Origin: Patagioenas fasciata
Lineage: Eukaryota; Chordata; Aves; Columbiformes; Columbidae
Direction of reading: 5' to 3'
Assembly: GCF_037038585.1 (NCBI RefSeq)
Contig: NC_092524.1
Coordinates: 44,911,001-44,975,000 of the forward strand
Length of the DNA: 64,000 nt
Part shown: one piece after another, positions 12,041 through 26,219 of the stretch
How the letters are laid out: each line of letters opens with the position of its first letter
How positions within the stretch are numbered: the first letter of the stretch is position 1
Notes under the pieces: model-generated
What the model was told of the DNA's origin: nothing
Seen by the model: only the letters and a program-made list of their open reading frames with translations
The model's database searches: none
Program-made: the position numbers and the translations under genes

Positions 12041-14050
12041 CTAAATCAGGGCTTGTTTTCCATGCATGAATGTGCTAAGTTACTTCTTCCCCTAGGAGCG
12101 TCAAGAGCTCATCACCTTCCCCCAAGTCTTTCCACCTTTGAGTGACTAATCTTGTGAGTGCAGGCTTCATAAAGCAAGATTGTTTGACCTCCAGTCTCTT
12201 GTGTTTGCTGGCTTTGTTTAGGAAAGTAGGATCAGCCAGGCAAAAGTCATCTTGCAGGCTTAATGTCAGATACATCTGGTTGTGGGTAATTCTTGATGCA
12301 GTAAAATTAGGTGATAATTTTTCTTCATAATTTTCTTTTTGATACATTGTACCTAAGGTGAAAAAAATATTTCCTGACTCTTATGTCTTGTACCAAGTTG
12401 CCTGAAATTCATTGAGATTTTTATTAGGGATAATAGTAGATAATTGACTTTGAATCATGATTAAATTGGGTGTTGATTTTTAAATTCACCTAGAAATGTT
12501 TGTCTTCTTTGAAAAGAACCCTGGGAAATTACCTGTACTGAAAGGTGAATATTTGGAAACAGTTGGGTTCTCACTCTTTCTTGCTAACAACCTGGTGTGT
12601 GGTCTTTGGCAAAGCCCTTAGTGACAGTCATAAAAGGTATGCAGTCCCTGAAGAGGTGCATAGGCTCCTTGGAGGAGTCTGCAAAAGCATCTGTGTGGCT
12701 AACATCAAAACACTTTTGCTTCTTCACCCGCTGAAGCGGAAAGCAAAAGTCACACAGGTCCAGTAATGCAAACCCAGCCTTTTGTGCCCTCAGGTGAATT
12801 TCTGGCCCTGTTGAACCCAGTCTGCATTTCAGTGTAATGAGGGCAGGAATTCTGGTCTGGCATGTAGAAATAGGTGATAATGATAACACGGGTTAATTGG
12901 CTTTTATCATATAGTTTATTCATTGAGAACTGATTGACATCTGCACAGAGCTCTGAAGGTGAAAAGAAGCCTGTAATTGTCACTTCTGTCCTAATTTATG
13001 AGAGAAGGATGAGATTGCATCAGATTATGTATCAGGAGTAGCAATTCATTTACCTCCAGATGGAATAGCAGTTCATGATGAAAGGTGGCTCACCATAGGC
13101 AATGCTTATAGTGACAGTTGTAATTACTGGTCAAATTAGTGTCCCTGCTGTCTTGAAGAGCACTGAGATACTCAGAAAGATCCTTCCCCTGTGAGATTTT
13201 TTGTGTTTCTCTTGATGATCCTGCAGCACATTATGCATTGGGAGCCATTTCTGATGTATGCCAGGGTAAAATATGTAAATAGCATCATGTTGGCTCGGGA
13301 TAAGAGTGTTATTAATGCTTTTCAGTACTGTAATTATATTCCTAGTAAGCCTTCCCTAAGCCTTCACTAATTAACAATATTGTGACAAATCAACTTTAAC
13401 ATAAAAGAACTGTGGACCTTTAGTCGTTTAGTACTGTTTTTGAATCAGCCCAGAGCCCAAAACTGGTGGCGTGGTTTTCTGTACTAATTTGGGGAAAACT
13501 CGTGATACTTGAAAAGTTCAAAGCCAGCTCAGTCTTGTTAGTAGAATCCTGTAGATGAAGTCAGTTTCATTCCTCTTTAAATATATTAATAAGAAAGTAA
13601 GACTCATTAGTTAATCATTAATGTAGGAGAATATTAAAACTGCTTTTACAAATAAGCCTTCATATTGAAATAGTTTAGTAATGTCAATATGTTGTTTCAG
13701 ACACATTCATTCATTTATTTATTCCAAATCACAGGACATTTTACAAGATACCTTAATTTTCAAATTAAATGGCTTTAGAAATATTCTTATCAGGTGATCA
13801 AGAGTTGTAACATCTTTAATCCATCTACACAAATGAACTTGCTATCTAAATGTCAGGATTTATCTGTGCCTGGGTTTTCTTCATTTAGAATAATTCCAGA
13901 TGAAGGCTGTTAGGATTGTTGGGTTTTTTCTTTTTAATTTGTACCCCAGAAGATTTTCCTCCTGTACAAGAATAAGCTATTAGGCACAAGAAATCACAGA
14001 CCAGCAGTTTCTCTGATACTGTGCTTGCTATGATTGCAGCATTATATACC
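12041..14050. other. Intergenic, nothing recognised
   Basis: AT-rich, apparently single-copy DNA. Overlapping open frames near 12.1-12.3 and 12.55-12.98 kb on both strands have no family resemblance, no splice context and ordinary non-coding composition, so I leave them out. Confidence 0.55.
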
Positions 14051-14882
14051 ATCTTAGAATGGTTTGGGTTGGAAGAGACCTTACAGGTCATCTAGTTCCA
14101 ACCCCCCTGCCATGGGCAGGGATACCTTCTGCTAGATGAGGTTGCCCAAAGCCCCGTTCAGCTTGGCCTTGAACACTTCCAGGGATGGGGCATCCACAGC
14201 TTCTCTGAGCAGCCTGTCCCAGTGCCTCACCAGCCTCATGGTGAATAATTTCTTCCTTATATCTAATCTAACCCTAATAAAACCCTTTTAGTGTAAAGCC
14301 ATTACCCCTTTGTCCTATCACTACATGCCCTTGTAAAAAAGCCCTCTCCAGCTTTCTTGTAAGCCCATTTTAGGTACTGGAAGGCTGCTGAAAGGTCTCC
14401 CTGGAGCCGCCTTATGTTGAGGAGCCCCAGAGCTGAATACAGTACTCCAGGTGAAGTCTCACCAGAGTGGAGCAGAGGAAGAGAATCACCTCCCTCAACC
14501 TGCTGGTAATGCTCTTTTTTTATGCAGCCGAGGACATGGTTGGCTTTCTGGGCTGCAAGCGCACATTGCCGGCTGATGTTGAGCTTCTCATCAACCAATA
14601 ACCCCAAGTCCCTCTCTGCAAGGCTGCTCTCAATCCATTCTACACCCACCCTGCATTTGTGCTTGGGATTGCCTCAACCCACATGCAGGACCTTGCACTT
14701 GGCCTTGTTGAATTCCATGAGGCTTGCACAGGCCCACCTCTCTAACCTGTCAAGATCCATCTGGATGGCATCCTTTCCCTCCAGCATGTCAACCGCCCCA
14801 CACAGCTTGGCGTCATTGGCAAGCTTGCTGATGATGCACTCAACCCCACTGTCCATGTTGCCAACAAAGATGTACTGACTCA
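14051..14882 (-). mobile_element. CR1 LINE, 5'-truncated copy
   Basis: The 3' end of the element is at the low coordinate, where agaatggtttgggttggaag and catctagttccaaccc are the hallmark of avian CR1 3' UTRs. Reading the minus strand from 14882, the frame gives MDSGVECIISKLANDAKLCG, then LDRLERWACASLMEFNKAKC, then (after a frame change between about 14674 and 14649) [20 protein letters not shown]. This is the C-terminal part of the CR1 ORF2 reverse transcriptase and its tail. The usual FADDTKL catalytic box reads LANDAKL here, so the copy is inactive. It lacks all of ORF1, the endonuclease and most of the reverse transcriptase, as is typical of CR1 5' truncation. It is much younger than the relic at 10.85 kb. 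Confidence 0.93.
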
Positions 14883-17800
14883 CTGCTGTACCATTTCACA
14901 TCAGGTCTGCAGAACTAAACTTTCTGTTTTTTCTTCTCATACACTGGTAAATCCAAAACAATGGATTGGTGTTCTCATATTAGGTTGATTATAAGTCAGC
15001 TTTTGAGCTTCAGCGGTCTAAACATTTCATTCTTCAGTTTTACTGGGAGCACACGTGTTCTGGGAGGCTTTTAAACAAATACTTGAAATGGTTGAAAGAT
15101 TTACATTGCCAGTGCCTAGCTAAAGATGTAGTCTTTAGAAAAGACATGGTTTATTTTGGCACCATTTTAAAAACTCAAATATTTTAAACATTTGTTAAGT
15201 TCAAGCTTGCACATTTGAACTAAAAGTTTGCATTCCAAAATTGCATCTCGGGTTACCTCTCTCTCTCTTTTGTATTCTATAATCCCTTTATTAAAGCAGT
15301 CTTTGCAAAAGGAGTTGTGTTTTGAGTTTGTTTTTTTTTTTTAATTGTTAATTGGAAAATATTGCCATTAACTTAATCAATTTTAAGGTTACATTTACCT
15401 GGTAAGTCTATGCAACTAAACATCAGAAATGCAAAGCCAAAAGTGTTTTCAGAATTTAGGACTTCAAGTTGGTAGTCTCAATCCACGGTTGTAAAATTAA
15501 TCAAATACAGGAATAGAGGCCAAATCCTGCAGTGCTTTACTCTTAGTCGTGCTATGCACTATGATGAGTAAATACTAACCCTGATGGTGAGTGCAGGGCC
15601 AGGTAATAAATGAGACAGGTTGAAAAGGTGTACTGAACTGATAAAATAGAGTAGTTCAGGGAAAAGAAAAAGCTGTCTTTGCTTTGGAGTTGCTTTTTTG
15701 TTCTTTTCATTGGCAGAAGTGGAGGGCAGGGGCAATGTTTAGTCTATTTTTTTTTATTTAAAAATATGTATATTTCACCTTTTATTTCCTCACGAGTTTT
15801 AACCTGAAATTTGTACTGAGACTTTTAAAGTTGAGAACGTGTCAATCAAAACCATCATATTTTGTTTAAATCCTGACAGAATCCCAGTTCAAGAAGTCCT
15901 GAAGTGTGATGTTACAATTGTGCATGTGCTTTAGTGTGTTGCCCAGCCAGCCATCAGCCGCAAAGGGTCACACTTCTTTCTGAGACGCTGTCAACAAGAT
16001 GAGTTTGGCATGTTCCCTCCATGGTTACCTTGGGCCAAATGTCCAAAGAGTGTCACATTCGCAGAAGTTCACTGTTATTTGAATGGCTTCTGAATGTGGT
16101 AGAAGCAGATCCATTGCCATATGGTAGAATAGCAATATGCCTGGTAGAACTGGTCACAACTGCTTTCCAGTGTTCATACTAAAGCAAGATTGTGATAAAG
16201 CTTGCAGAATACATTGCATGAGTTTGAAATTATTAATACTCACACATGAATGTGCACACTGTATTTTATGTAAAATTGAAAAATTGAATGGTTTCCCAGA
16301 GAATTCAAAATATAGAAGCTATGGTATATTTGTTCTTTAACTAAGTATTAGCAGAACTAATTCCAGAACCAAACTTATAAAAGAAAAAAAAAAAAAGCAA
16401 AAATTAAAATTAAAAACTACTTTGGTACTACTCTAATTCATTGTCTGAAGCTTCAGGACTTTGTTGATTAGTATTTGACTTCCACTGATATAGTGCCACT
16501 ATTTCACAAGCTTTATGATCAAAGAGGTAAACTGTTTTCAAAAACTAGTCTATAAGAAATGAGGCTGCTGGTGTCTAAGTTGATACAGATATCAATTTAG
16601 AAGTTGAAATCTTACTTAGAAACAAGATTTCAAATATTGGTAAGTGAGAATCAGCTTTTCAAAAAGTTGATTGATTTCTTCACTTGGATATTTAGTTTAT
16701 TCAGAGAATATACTCAACTCAGATGCAGCCTCTGTGAAAGTATAGTAGACTAGAAACAGAATAACAAACAGCAGGAAATCTCTATCAACACATGCTCATA
16801 GCACTAGTATCACCCCATTTGGTGCCTTAACATGCTATATAAAATTAGCAGCCCTGGTTTTTCCACTTTATATAGGGAATATTTTCTTTCTTAACCCTAG
16901 CATTCTATCAGTGCATGGAGAGCATCAACATTACAGATTATGGTTACTAAACATTAGCAGTAGAGTTAAGCAAGACAGGGAGACACACAAATAAAGATTA
17001 GGAATGTGATCAGCTATAGCATTTGTTGTATCAGTTTGTTTTAAAATGACAGTGCAGAAAATTAAATGCTTCAAGCTATGACTGTGGTATAGCAGACCAG
17101 CTCTATCACTCAACCGTATCTTCACCAGTGGGAACACAACTCTCACCCACAGTCCAAAAATGTGGACCTCCATATCCGTGGTTTAGGTTTTGGATGTGGA
17201 GCTATGGGGCCCTAAAACACCATATCAAACACCTTGGGCCTGGGGTTATGAGGTCAAGTCAGCAAACTGAGAAAGATGTAGATAAATCATAAGTTTGAAT
17301 GGGACTATTCTTCCCATTAGACAAGGCAGGCACAAATCAGGAAACCCAGAGTGCCCTGTTGTTGCTAAAGCAGTGTAACAGAAAAAAGTGCAAGATAGAA
17401 ATTAAATTTTGAACAGAACAGCGGAAAGGAATTTAATAAAATCCAAAAATGCATGAATGTGGAAGTTTGCCTGCTTCAGATGTAGAAAAAGAGGAAAAGT
17501 TGTTACAATGAGTGACGGAAATGTTTTGCTTTGCTTACACATAGAAGTCTTGAAAACTTCATGGAAATTCAAGATACTACTGTTGTAATGTTTGAAAGTA
17601 GGTGTCTCACTAAGGTTAAAGTTGATGTGTGAACGAAGGCTAGGATATTCATTGAAATTTGGTTGTGTTCCATTTTTTCACAGAATTCTTGTTTCATAGG
17701 GCGATCTACTTTGGCTCTAAATTTAAAATAAAACATTTCTAATTAACATGTAGCTGTTGTGGTCACTGTATAATCAATACATAAATTGGCAGTGTCCCCT

Positions 17801-19349
17801 CTACTTCTCACAGGTTGAGCAATAGAAATGGCGGTTGTCCTGTCGCTAAGGCTTTCTTGGGATAAACATGACACAAAGAACTATGAGATCAAAATAGTAA
17901 ATATTGAATTATATTTGATAGAATCTGATTCCTTCTACGATTTTCATAAATGAATCTCAGCACACATTAAAAAGAAAAAATGAAAAATAATAGTACCTTA
18001 TCCCCAGACTGGTAAAAGAAATGCCTAAATGAGCATTTGACTGTTTGTTATATTTCTTCATGCTGGACCTGGTTAGAATTGGCTGAACTAGACTGAGGAT
18101 TTTCCAGGCAGATCTTACCACCTCTGTTTGTGCCAACAGTGTTCACAGATGTCAAAACACTATTCTGGCTCAGGTGTACGCATGAAATGCCACCTCTAGG
18201 CATGCACAACTCTTTATCGCATTTCTAATGGTTCACACACTCTGGCTTAGAAAGTCATGGCTTCTTCTGTCCAAGTGAGTAGAGAATGAGCAGGAGTTGG
18301 TTAACCTGGCTAATTTTGGCTTTACCAAAAGGAGGCTAAGAGGAGCTGCAGCCTTTTCAGTGGGCCAGACTGGTGACCACTGGGAACATCTAGAAAATCT
18401 TGTCCTCACTGATTTACAGCTCTCAGGGATTCATTCTGGGCTGTCTCCATTATTAGTCCAAGATATTGAGCTACTACCATGTGAATAAAAGGACCATGTC
18501 TAAAGCAAAGTTGTCATTTCGTGGGTTAAATTTTCATGTGCCTTTATTTGCTCAGTAGTTGCTTTAAGTCAAGCTGTAAAATTATATCAACAACAAATTT
18601 TCTAGTCTTTAAGAAAAATAATACCCATGTAGGACTACTTTATAGACTAATGTTTGGCTACTGGACCATGGAAAAACCTCTGGATCTGGTTACAGTTTCC
18701 CAGAACAGTCAACAAAACTGGATTTTACCATCCTAATGTACTTTAGTCTTTAGTTTTCCTTCTTACCAGTAACAGTAATGTTCAGCTTTGCAGAAGGGAG
18801 AGGGTCTCCCTCAAAGGCAAAAGGGAAGCTGTGGAGTTTCAGGGCATCCAAAGATATAGGGGTGATACTGTGAAAATGAGTGGATTTCTAGGGGACCTGT
18901 TATTGGGAATGGGGCTCGGAAAGGTTAGTACAATCTTGGGGACCAACTGCTCACCCAAGGGATATTATCCTGTGGGGGCAGCTGTGTTGTGTGCAGTAAT
19001 TGAGATTCAGCAACAACACAATGCAGGCAGTCATGCCTTCTGCTGACTAGATTACCCATCTTCCCCCTTCCCTAGAGGTACAGGATTCCTTACCTTGTGC
19101 ACACATGTGCACTGCCATAGTAGAGATGCTCACTTGACCCTTCAGATCATACAACCACTTGGGCCCAAACATCTCCAATACTGAGGTATGTTCTTTCTTA
19201 ATTCAACAGGTCCCCATAAAAGCCAGTCAAATAAATATTGACCAGACTAGCTGTGACCAAGAGGGGTGATGCTGCACATGCTGGTGAGCCTAGTGGGAAA
19301 GGAGAGGTCAAGACAGAAAGGGAAGGAGGAACAGTGGAGGGTGATCATG
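14883..19349. other. Intergenic, nothing recognised
   Basis: AT-rich, apparently unique sequence. A segment near 15530-15620 (ggccaaatcctgcagtgc at one end, gagtgcagggccagg at the other) vaguely recalls an old palindromic amniote repeat. A 13-base A run occurs near 16384-16396. No gene, RNA or promoter that I can support. Confidence 0.55.
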
Positions 19350-19931
19350 TGTGCTGATTTTGGCTGGGCTAGAGTTAATTTTCTTCCTAGTAAGTAATAC
19401 AGGGCCAGGTTTTGGATTTGCCCTGGAAACAGTTTTGATAATACAGAGATATTTTTGTTATGGTTGTGCAAGCTTACACAAGAGTCTTCTGTTCCTCACA
19501 CCATCCCACCAGTAAGTGGGCTGGGGGTCCACAAGAAGTTTGGAGAGGGCACAGTCAGGGCAGCTGACCCCAACTGACCAAAGGTATATTCCACACCATA
19601 TGACATCATGCTCAGTATATAAAGCCAGGAGAAGATGAAGGAAGGGGAGCATTCAGACTTATGCTGTTTGTCTTCCTAAGTAATCAGTACACATGACGGA
19701 GCCCTGTTTTCCTGGAGATGGCTGAACACCTGCCTGACAATGGGAAGGTATGGATTAATTCCTTGTCTTGCTTTGCTTGTGTGCATGGCTTTTGCTTTAA
19801 CTGTTAAAATGTCTTTATCTCAACCCACGTGTTTTCTCACTTTCACTCTTCTGATTTTCCCTGCCATCCCACCAGGGAGGAGTAAGCGAGTGGCTGTGTG
19901 AGTCTGAGCTGCTGTCTGGGTTTAAAACATA
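19350..19931 (+). mobile_element. Solo LTR of an avian endogenous retrovirus (ERVL-like), older copy
   Basis: The segment starts tgtgctgattttggctggg and ends near gtctgggtttaaaacat. It carries LTR parts in order: a U3 with tgacatcatgctcagtatat followed by aaagcc (TATA box about 19614-19622), a transcribed region with tgtcttcctaagtaa, and near the end the run tgttttctcactttcactct with agtaagcgagtggctgtgtg. The same parts in the same order occur at 61351-61906, which defines the family. There is no internal retroviral sequence on either side, so this is a solo LTR fossil. It differs from the other copy by many substitutions and some length changes, so it is the older or more decayed of the two. 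The family assignment is tentative. Confidence 0.75.
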
Positions 19932-22900
19932 ATACTGTGCTTTGTCGATCCTTGTAGGGTCTTGATACACTATCTGGCTATGGGGTCTCAGCAGACAGAG
20001 AACCACTGGCCTCCTTATCCACAGAAGACTGGAAGCAAGTTTTTAATACCATTCCCACTCTTGACAATAACTAGCGCCTGTCCATGCCTGAAGTCACCTC
20101 TGTTTTATTCAGGCAACCAAATCTCAGCCTAAGCCATTTACAGAACCCGGTTGTTTGAGTACACTCAGTGTTTCTGCTCAGCCTTGCTACAGTAGGGCCT
20201 CACAGGTGCATGAACCAGGGCTGTGCCTAAATGACAGCTGCACCTCTGCTGGAGAGCTGAGACCAAGTCTAGATTACCAGGTCAGGCAGTGCAGGAGAAG
20301 CAGATCCCTAGAGCAGACAGATGGCCTGGAGCCCCTCTTGACAACCCTGGTGCATTTTGTGGCTATCTTCATGCTGGTCCCTGGGTTGAGCTGGCTGGTA
20401 GAAGCACATGTCTCAGTTTTGTCATTTCTGTGGGATCCTGAGTGCATCAAGGTGGCTCTGGGACATGAATCAAAGCACAGAAAAGGTTGTGCTGCTGGTG
20501 TGCAGGGGTGTCTGTGGAGAGCGAGAGGGAATGCTCGTATCTGCACAACTACAGCATCAAACGTGAATACAGCAGCAACCACCACAGCATGCACTGGAAT
20601 GAAGGCCAGAAAGCTTCACAGTTTCAGTCTTCTTTGATCACATAATGGAGAAAGTCAGCTCAATTTCTTTTCAATTTTCAAGCAGCTAAATGCCCTGCTT
20701 CCTCCATATTTTGCTTGTCTGGTCATGATAACTTTATTTCCCCAGAGCTCCAACAGCCACTAGAGTAAAACTCTTATAAATCTGAACTGCCTGTGCCTAA
20801 AGAAAATATACTTTCGTCAGTGTGTGTTTTTGTGAAATCCCACAGGACTGTTCTCAACAGTCTTATATAGAAAATCCACAACTGTCTGTTGTAACCATCC
20901 ACCCTGATTTTCAGTAATGGTGTTATCCTTGTAATTTTCCAGTCATCAAAATCTGGTCTGCAAATTACTAACATTACATGTTATGAGGTGTTTCATCCAG
21001 AACTTCACTCTCTCACAACCTCATTTCCTCTAGAGGCAAACATTTGTTATTGGATGACCTGCTACCTACTATCTCATTAAAAGTTTTTTTTTTATTATTT
21101 TTTATTTTTTCCAGTGCTATTGACATTTTATCTTCCTGGGGCTCTTCTGAAAACCACCTGCTGCAGATGTCTAACTTGGTGCTGTGACTATTGCTTTCCA
21201 CTAGCAGTAAAGTGAGCCTAGGTCTGGCAAGCTGAACCACATAGTAGCCCAGGTTGTGTAGGAGATATGCCACCACCTGTCATAGGCATGGCCCATACCT
21301 TCCTTCCACCCCACCCCCCTGCCTGCAAAACCTGTAAATTATGTCTTTAGTTCCTATTCAGTTACTCTTTTACCTAAATGATTCATATACAACACACATA
21401 TCTAATTCGCTACCGTGTTGATTTATGATGGTTATAATATGTGCTTATAATATAGTTCAACCCAAAGAGAAAGATTTCTTTGGCTTGAAAAGCTTTTGTG
21501 CATTGTAAGGGGGAAAACCCCTACAGAGTGGTTCAACATATAAAATCACATGGCAGGCTCCTCATCCTTGATTTACTCTTGCTCTTCTGGTGCACTCAAC
21601 CTAGGAAAGCTGCATACCAAGAAGACCTGCATTAACTCCAGCACTCCTTGGTCTTTTACACCTAAAACAGGTCCCAGACCTTCAAGTGGAACTACAGATG
21701 TGTGGGTAATTACAGATCCCTGATAAGAACTCCACAGATAATCTGACGCTGTTATTGAGCTGATTTTCTAGTCTGTCTTTGTCTTCTTTCAACTTCAGAC
21801 CAGAAGGTTTCATTACACTCCTTTTTCCTGAGAACTTAAAGAGCAATTAACTATCCCAAATCCTTCCCCATTTTGATAACTGGAGACCGTGAACAGGTTA
21901 CCATTAATCACCTCTTGGATAAACTGAACAGGGTTGAGTTTCTGATATCATTTATCAGGTATTGCTCAGACAGTGAGGCATTTCTAATTCTTGGGCATGC
22001 AAATACTTGAACTGGACACAACACTACTTCTATATGGAACTGATCTCTCTCCCTTTACTGTGTTCTTTCCTGATTCCAAGGACTATGCTCATTCTCTAAG
22101 GTACAGCATGACCCTAGGGCCTTGTGCTCAGGTTCAGTCAGAGTATGTGTATTTATGGTCCACTCCTCCCTAAAATTTTCTGTGTAAGGAATAGACAAGA
22201 CAGAAAATGGTCCGAGGCAGAAAATTGTAATGGAAGTGTAAGTTGAAAGAAAGATGGTAAAATAGAGTTAGGAAGCTGATGCCTGTCTCCTCTATTTTTG
22301 TTGCTGAACTGTGAATCTTGCCCAGTACAGAAAGAAATACATCCTGACATAATCATCTGAAAGTCGAAATCACTTAAGCCAGGTAAATGTCTAGTAAGGC
22401 TGTTACCAAAAAAAAAAAAAAAAAAAGATTAAAAAAAAAAAATATTGTGTAGTTAATCTTGTTGGTCTGGTTGTGTTCCATGGTAATTTTAATTACACTG
22501 TAATCTGAGCTAAGTCAAAGGATGGTAAGAATAGTGGTTGGGTACAGGTTAGTGGAATGTAAATGGAAATAAGTGATTCTGGGGGCAGATCTGATGGGCA
22601 GGAATATTGCTCTGCTCCCATGGAGGGGAGAAGGCTGTTCTTGGCATGAACATGACAGGGAGCCATGCCAGGAGGTGGGCAGGGCTGGTAGTGAGGGATG
22701 ACAGCTGCTGAAGCGGAAGACTGATACTGCACTGACCATGAAAAGGGCATGAAAAACACTGCACTGATGCTGGTTAAAGAGGAGGAGGTCAAAAACAGGA
22801 CTCAGAAGTGTGAGGAAGGATATCACAAGCACAGAACTGCAGAGATGAATGCCAGCACTGAGCATCCCCGCTCCCTAACAGTTCACAAAAATTTCTGAGG

Positions 22901-25900
22901 CTGTACCTTGAATTCACTTGAGTTTTGCATTACCTGACAACAGTGCCTTGCCCTCACAGATAAAGGGGTACCCAGCTGGTAACTCAGCTTTTGGGTGCAT
23001 TCAATCATCAGCTATGGCACTGATGGACCCTAAATGACTACTGTTTGATTAAGCACTGCTGTCAGAGCTGTGTGCTCTGCAGCACTTGAAATAAATGCTA
23101 TTTAGGTGGACTGGTGTGGAGTGGCAATAGTTTTTGACCGAAGTATTCCTAGGAATGTTAACACTTAGGTTGAAGTACACCTAGCGTGGCTACCTCGACT
23201 GGAAAGCCCTGTAAGACACATGAAGCAATCACTTCTTGAATCCATGCTGCAGCCTTCTTATGGTAATGAGGAGCTACTGAAGGTCAATATTAAGAACACT
23301 CATCTCACTGATGGGGAAAAATATTTTGTTTAGATGGGGGAAAAGAGGTACAGCTCAGAAAAGACAGGCTGGTTTTTGTATTTCTGTATTATGTACTGTA
23401 TATGTGGCAAATAAAACTTAGAGGGGAAGAAATGGTAGTTTGTGATGGCATATAACATATTTTGATGTCTCATATTTCTTAAAAGACAAAAGCAGTCACA
23501 GGGATGAAAAATGGCTCTGAGCATGGCAGAGCTGCCTACACCCCTCTAGTTAGAGAGCAGGGTGTGTGTGAAGGTCCTGTTGACTCCTTTGCAAGCCAAG
23601 AACTCCCCTATAGCAAACTCGCACTATCTCATGGGATCAAGACCACAGATATCCCCTTTGATTTTCAAGAGCTCTTGTCGTACCAGAGAAAAGCCAGCAT
23701 TAAATGTGTGCCACCTTTGCCCCTGCACTTTGGGGACCTCTTATCACAGGAGAGTCTGTATTTCTGCTTTCAGATTTTGGAAGGACACAGAATCTGTTGC
23801 ACTTTGCTACGATGCCCTGGAACATTGGCTTTAAAGCAGAAAGCTAATGATGCACACATTGCAAAACAAATTCTATGAAGTTTACTTTGCAAAGAAACTG
23901 ATCCAACTTTTTTTTCCTTTTTTTCTTTTTTTTCCCCCCCTAGAAAAAGCAGGTGTCAAGTAGCTAGCTGGAAGCCTTGTTGACTTTTTCAGATGCAGCA
24001 CTTAATTTTGTAGATTTAATAGCAAAATGATATATTGTGTATTATTATATATTTCTTTCTGTTATACACTTGCATAGATGAGATTTTAATTTTCTTTTTT
24101 TCCAAGGTATGGATTTCCAAACCATACAAAATAAGAATCATGACATACAAGTAAAAATCACTTGAACCTTGAACTCTGTATTATTTTCATAATCCCCTTT
24201 TCCACTCCTGTATATCAGCATTTTTTCTGTATAGACTGTGGCTTGTATGAAGTCTTGCTTTCGCTATAGCCGTTTCTTGACAGCAGGATCAGTGATACTC
24301 CTTCCAGGTGCTGAAACTGTTGAACACGCTTTAGCTGAATAAAAGCTGTGGGTGCGACACCAGCAGCTCTTAGCTCCCCTCTGTGGAATGCTACATGTGT
24401 ATTAACATGTATCTTTCTTTGTGACTTTTTTTTTTTTTAACTTAAAATGATGCCCTTTAAAATCTCTTCCTGGAGAGAGAGAGAGAGGTTGAAAGATAGA
24501 GAAACAAAAATACACTCCCTTTGGAATTTAACCTTAATTTGAACCAAGATCAGTGAAAGAAAAGCACTTTCGTGCATTGTTCAGCGGCTCCACCCAGCCA
24601 GCCCCTTATCTAACCTGAGTCTCTATTGCCTATAGCTTTGTAACTTCTGCAGCAGTATGCTCCACATGCTCTTACATGCTTTAAAACCAACCTTGAGACA
24701 CTGTGGCATTATAATACCAAGAAACACCTAATGATCCTATCTTGCAAGTCCTTAGACTGCACAGCACAGCAGCAGGGACTGTCCGTCTGTGGGTTTACAA
24801 AGGGCCTGGTATATACTGCAAATAAACAGCTGTGGTTATTTCTGACCACTGGCAAAGATGAGAGCAGCTTGGAAACCTTTCCCTATACCCCAAACCAGGA
24901 GATATTTAAGCATTAGTAACTCTTTGTTTTAACCTGATTCCTTGGATTTCTTTTGCCTTTGGAGGGAAGCAGCCAAACCTTGATTTGCATGATGTCAGCT
25001 TGGGGTCAAAATTCAACCTTAAACACACACATAAAAAAACAAGCTTCCTTGTTTGCGGTTCAGAAGCGAACTTCCACTGTATGCCTCCTATCACCTGCAT
25101 GGGGTGGGGGGAGAACAGCCAGTAGATTGCTTTCCTATTACTTTTAACTTCCTAGAAAAGACAGACAGCTGCTCAAGGTGTGGTCCACCTTCCTGCTGTC
25201 CCCTATCCCCCATCAGCCATCTGCTGCCTTCAGCCACCCCTTTCCCAGCATCCCTCAGTTTCTCCTGACTTGTGACCACTTGATCTGCCTTCCCTCACTT
25301 ACTGTCTGGTTTACACCCCTTCTTTCCACATCCTCAATCTTATCTCCAAGCCATCATTGCTCGTAATTCCCATCCCTGTTTCTGTTATGCTCCACAATCA
25401 CAGGCCCTTTCACTGGATCTCCATGGTCTTGCGTGAGCCTGGCTTCCCCAAGTCCGTGGCCCTTGTTGCTGTCTCCCTTCACCTGCAGGCAGATGTGGCA
25501 GACACCTGGTAGAGGACAATGGGTGGTGCTACCACTGACGACAAAAAAGGCATCCATCATCTGTGGAGCAAACTTCTTAAAACTGAAGGTAGGAATCTGG
25601 CATTCACAACAACTACTACTTCAAATAAAGACCAAATATGGTGCAGCTTAGAAGGAAAGAGAGAACGCTATTAAATGCACAAGTGGCTCGCCATGTATCC
25701 TCCCCTTTTTTAACAACCGCTGGGTGCTCTTCTTTCTAAGAGGTATTTTGCAAATGCCTTTTTTTTTTTTAATTCTAGATAGCCTAGTAAAACCCTTCAA
25801 GAAAATACTGCTTATGGTGTTGTTCTTATACTCCTCCAGTGTTTGAAGGATCCCTTGGAATGAGCTTGCACCAGGAGACAGGAGGGAGGAAGCAGGAAAA

Positions 25901-26219
25901 ATCAAAATAAGAAATATCAAGGAGACACAGTCAAGCATGAATCATTTCAGTCGAACACGGAGTAAGATCAGATTTCACATCCACCCTTGATGAAGCTGGC
26001 ATTTTCACACACACACTGCAAACCCACTGGCATGCAAGTGGCTTAATTTCATGGTTATTATAATACAGAGACCACTGGCCTATATTTAAGCCCAATTTAG
26101 ATGAGGGGGCTTGGAGCAGAGGGCCTCCATGTTCAGAAAGCCACTGATCTGATGAACAGCTACTCATGTTTAAAAAAATAAATAAATAACTTTACAGGCA
26201 GGTAGGCAGGTTTTAGTAG
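19932..26219. other. Intergenic, nothing recognised except simple repeats
   Basis: Mostly unique sequence between the LTR and the first CpG island. It includes a 160-codon open frame at 20155-20637 (+) that starts on TTG and has no recognisable domain. An A-rich double run lies at 22408-22440. Pyrimidine runs occur near 23910-23941. There are a few short, overlapping Ser/Pro/Leu-rich frames near 22.5-22.9 and 25.0-25.6 kb that look like composition artefacts. No exon with good splice context and family resemblance was found. Confidence 0.5.

Noticed and set aside
14522-14878. 118-codon plus-strand frame near 14.5-14.9 kb
   Set aside because: Antisense shadow of the CR1 LINE.
20155-20637. 160-codon plus-strand frame after the first LTR
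   Set aside because: Starts on TTG and has no ATG near the start, no recognisable domain and no splice or promoter context. One frame of this length in 64 kb is not surprising. It also does not look like retroviral gag, pol or env.
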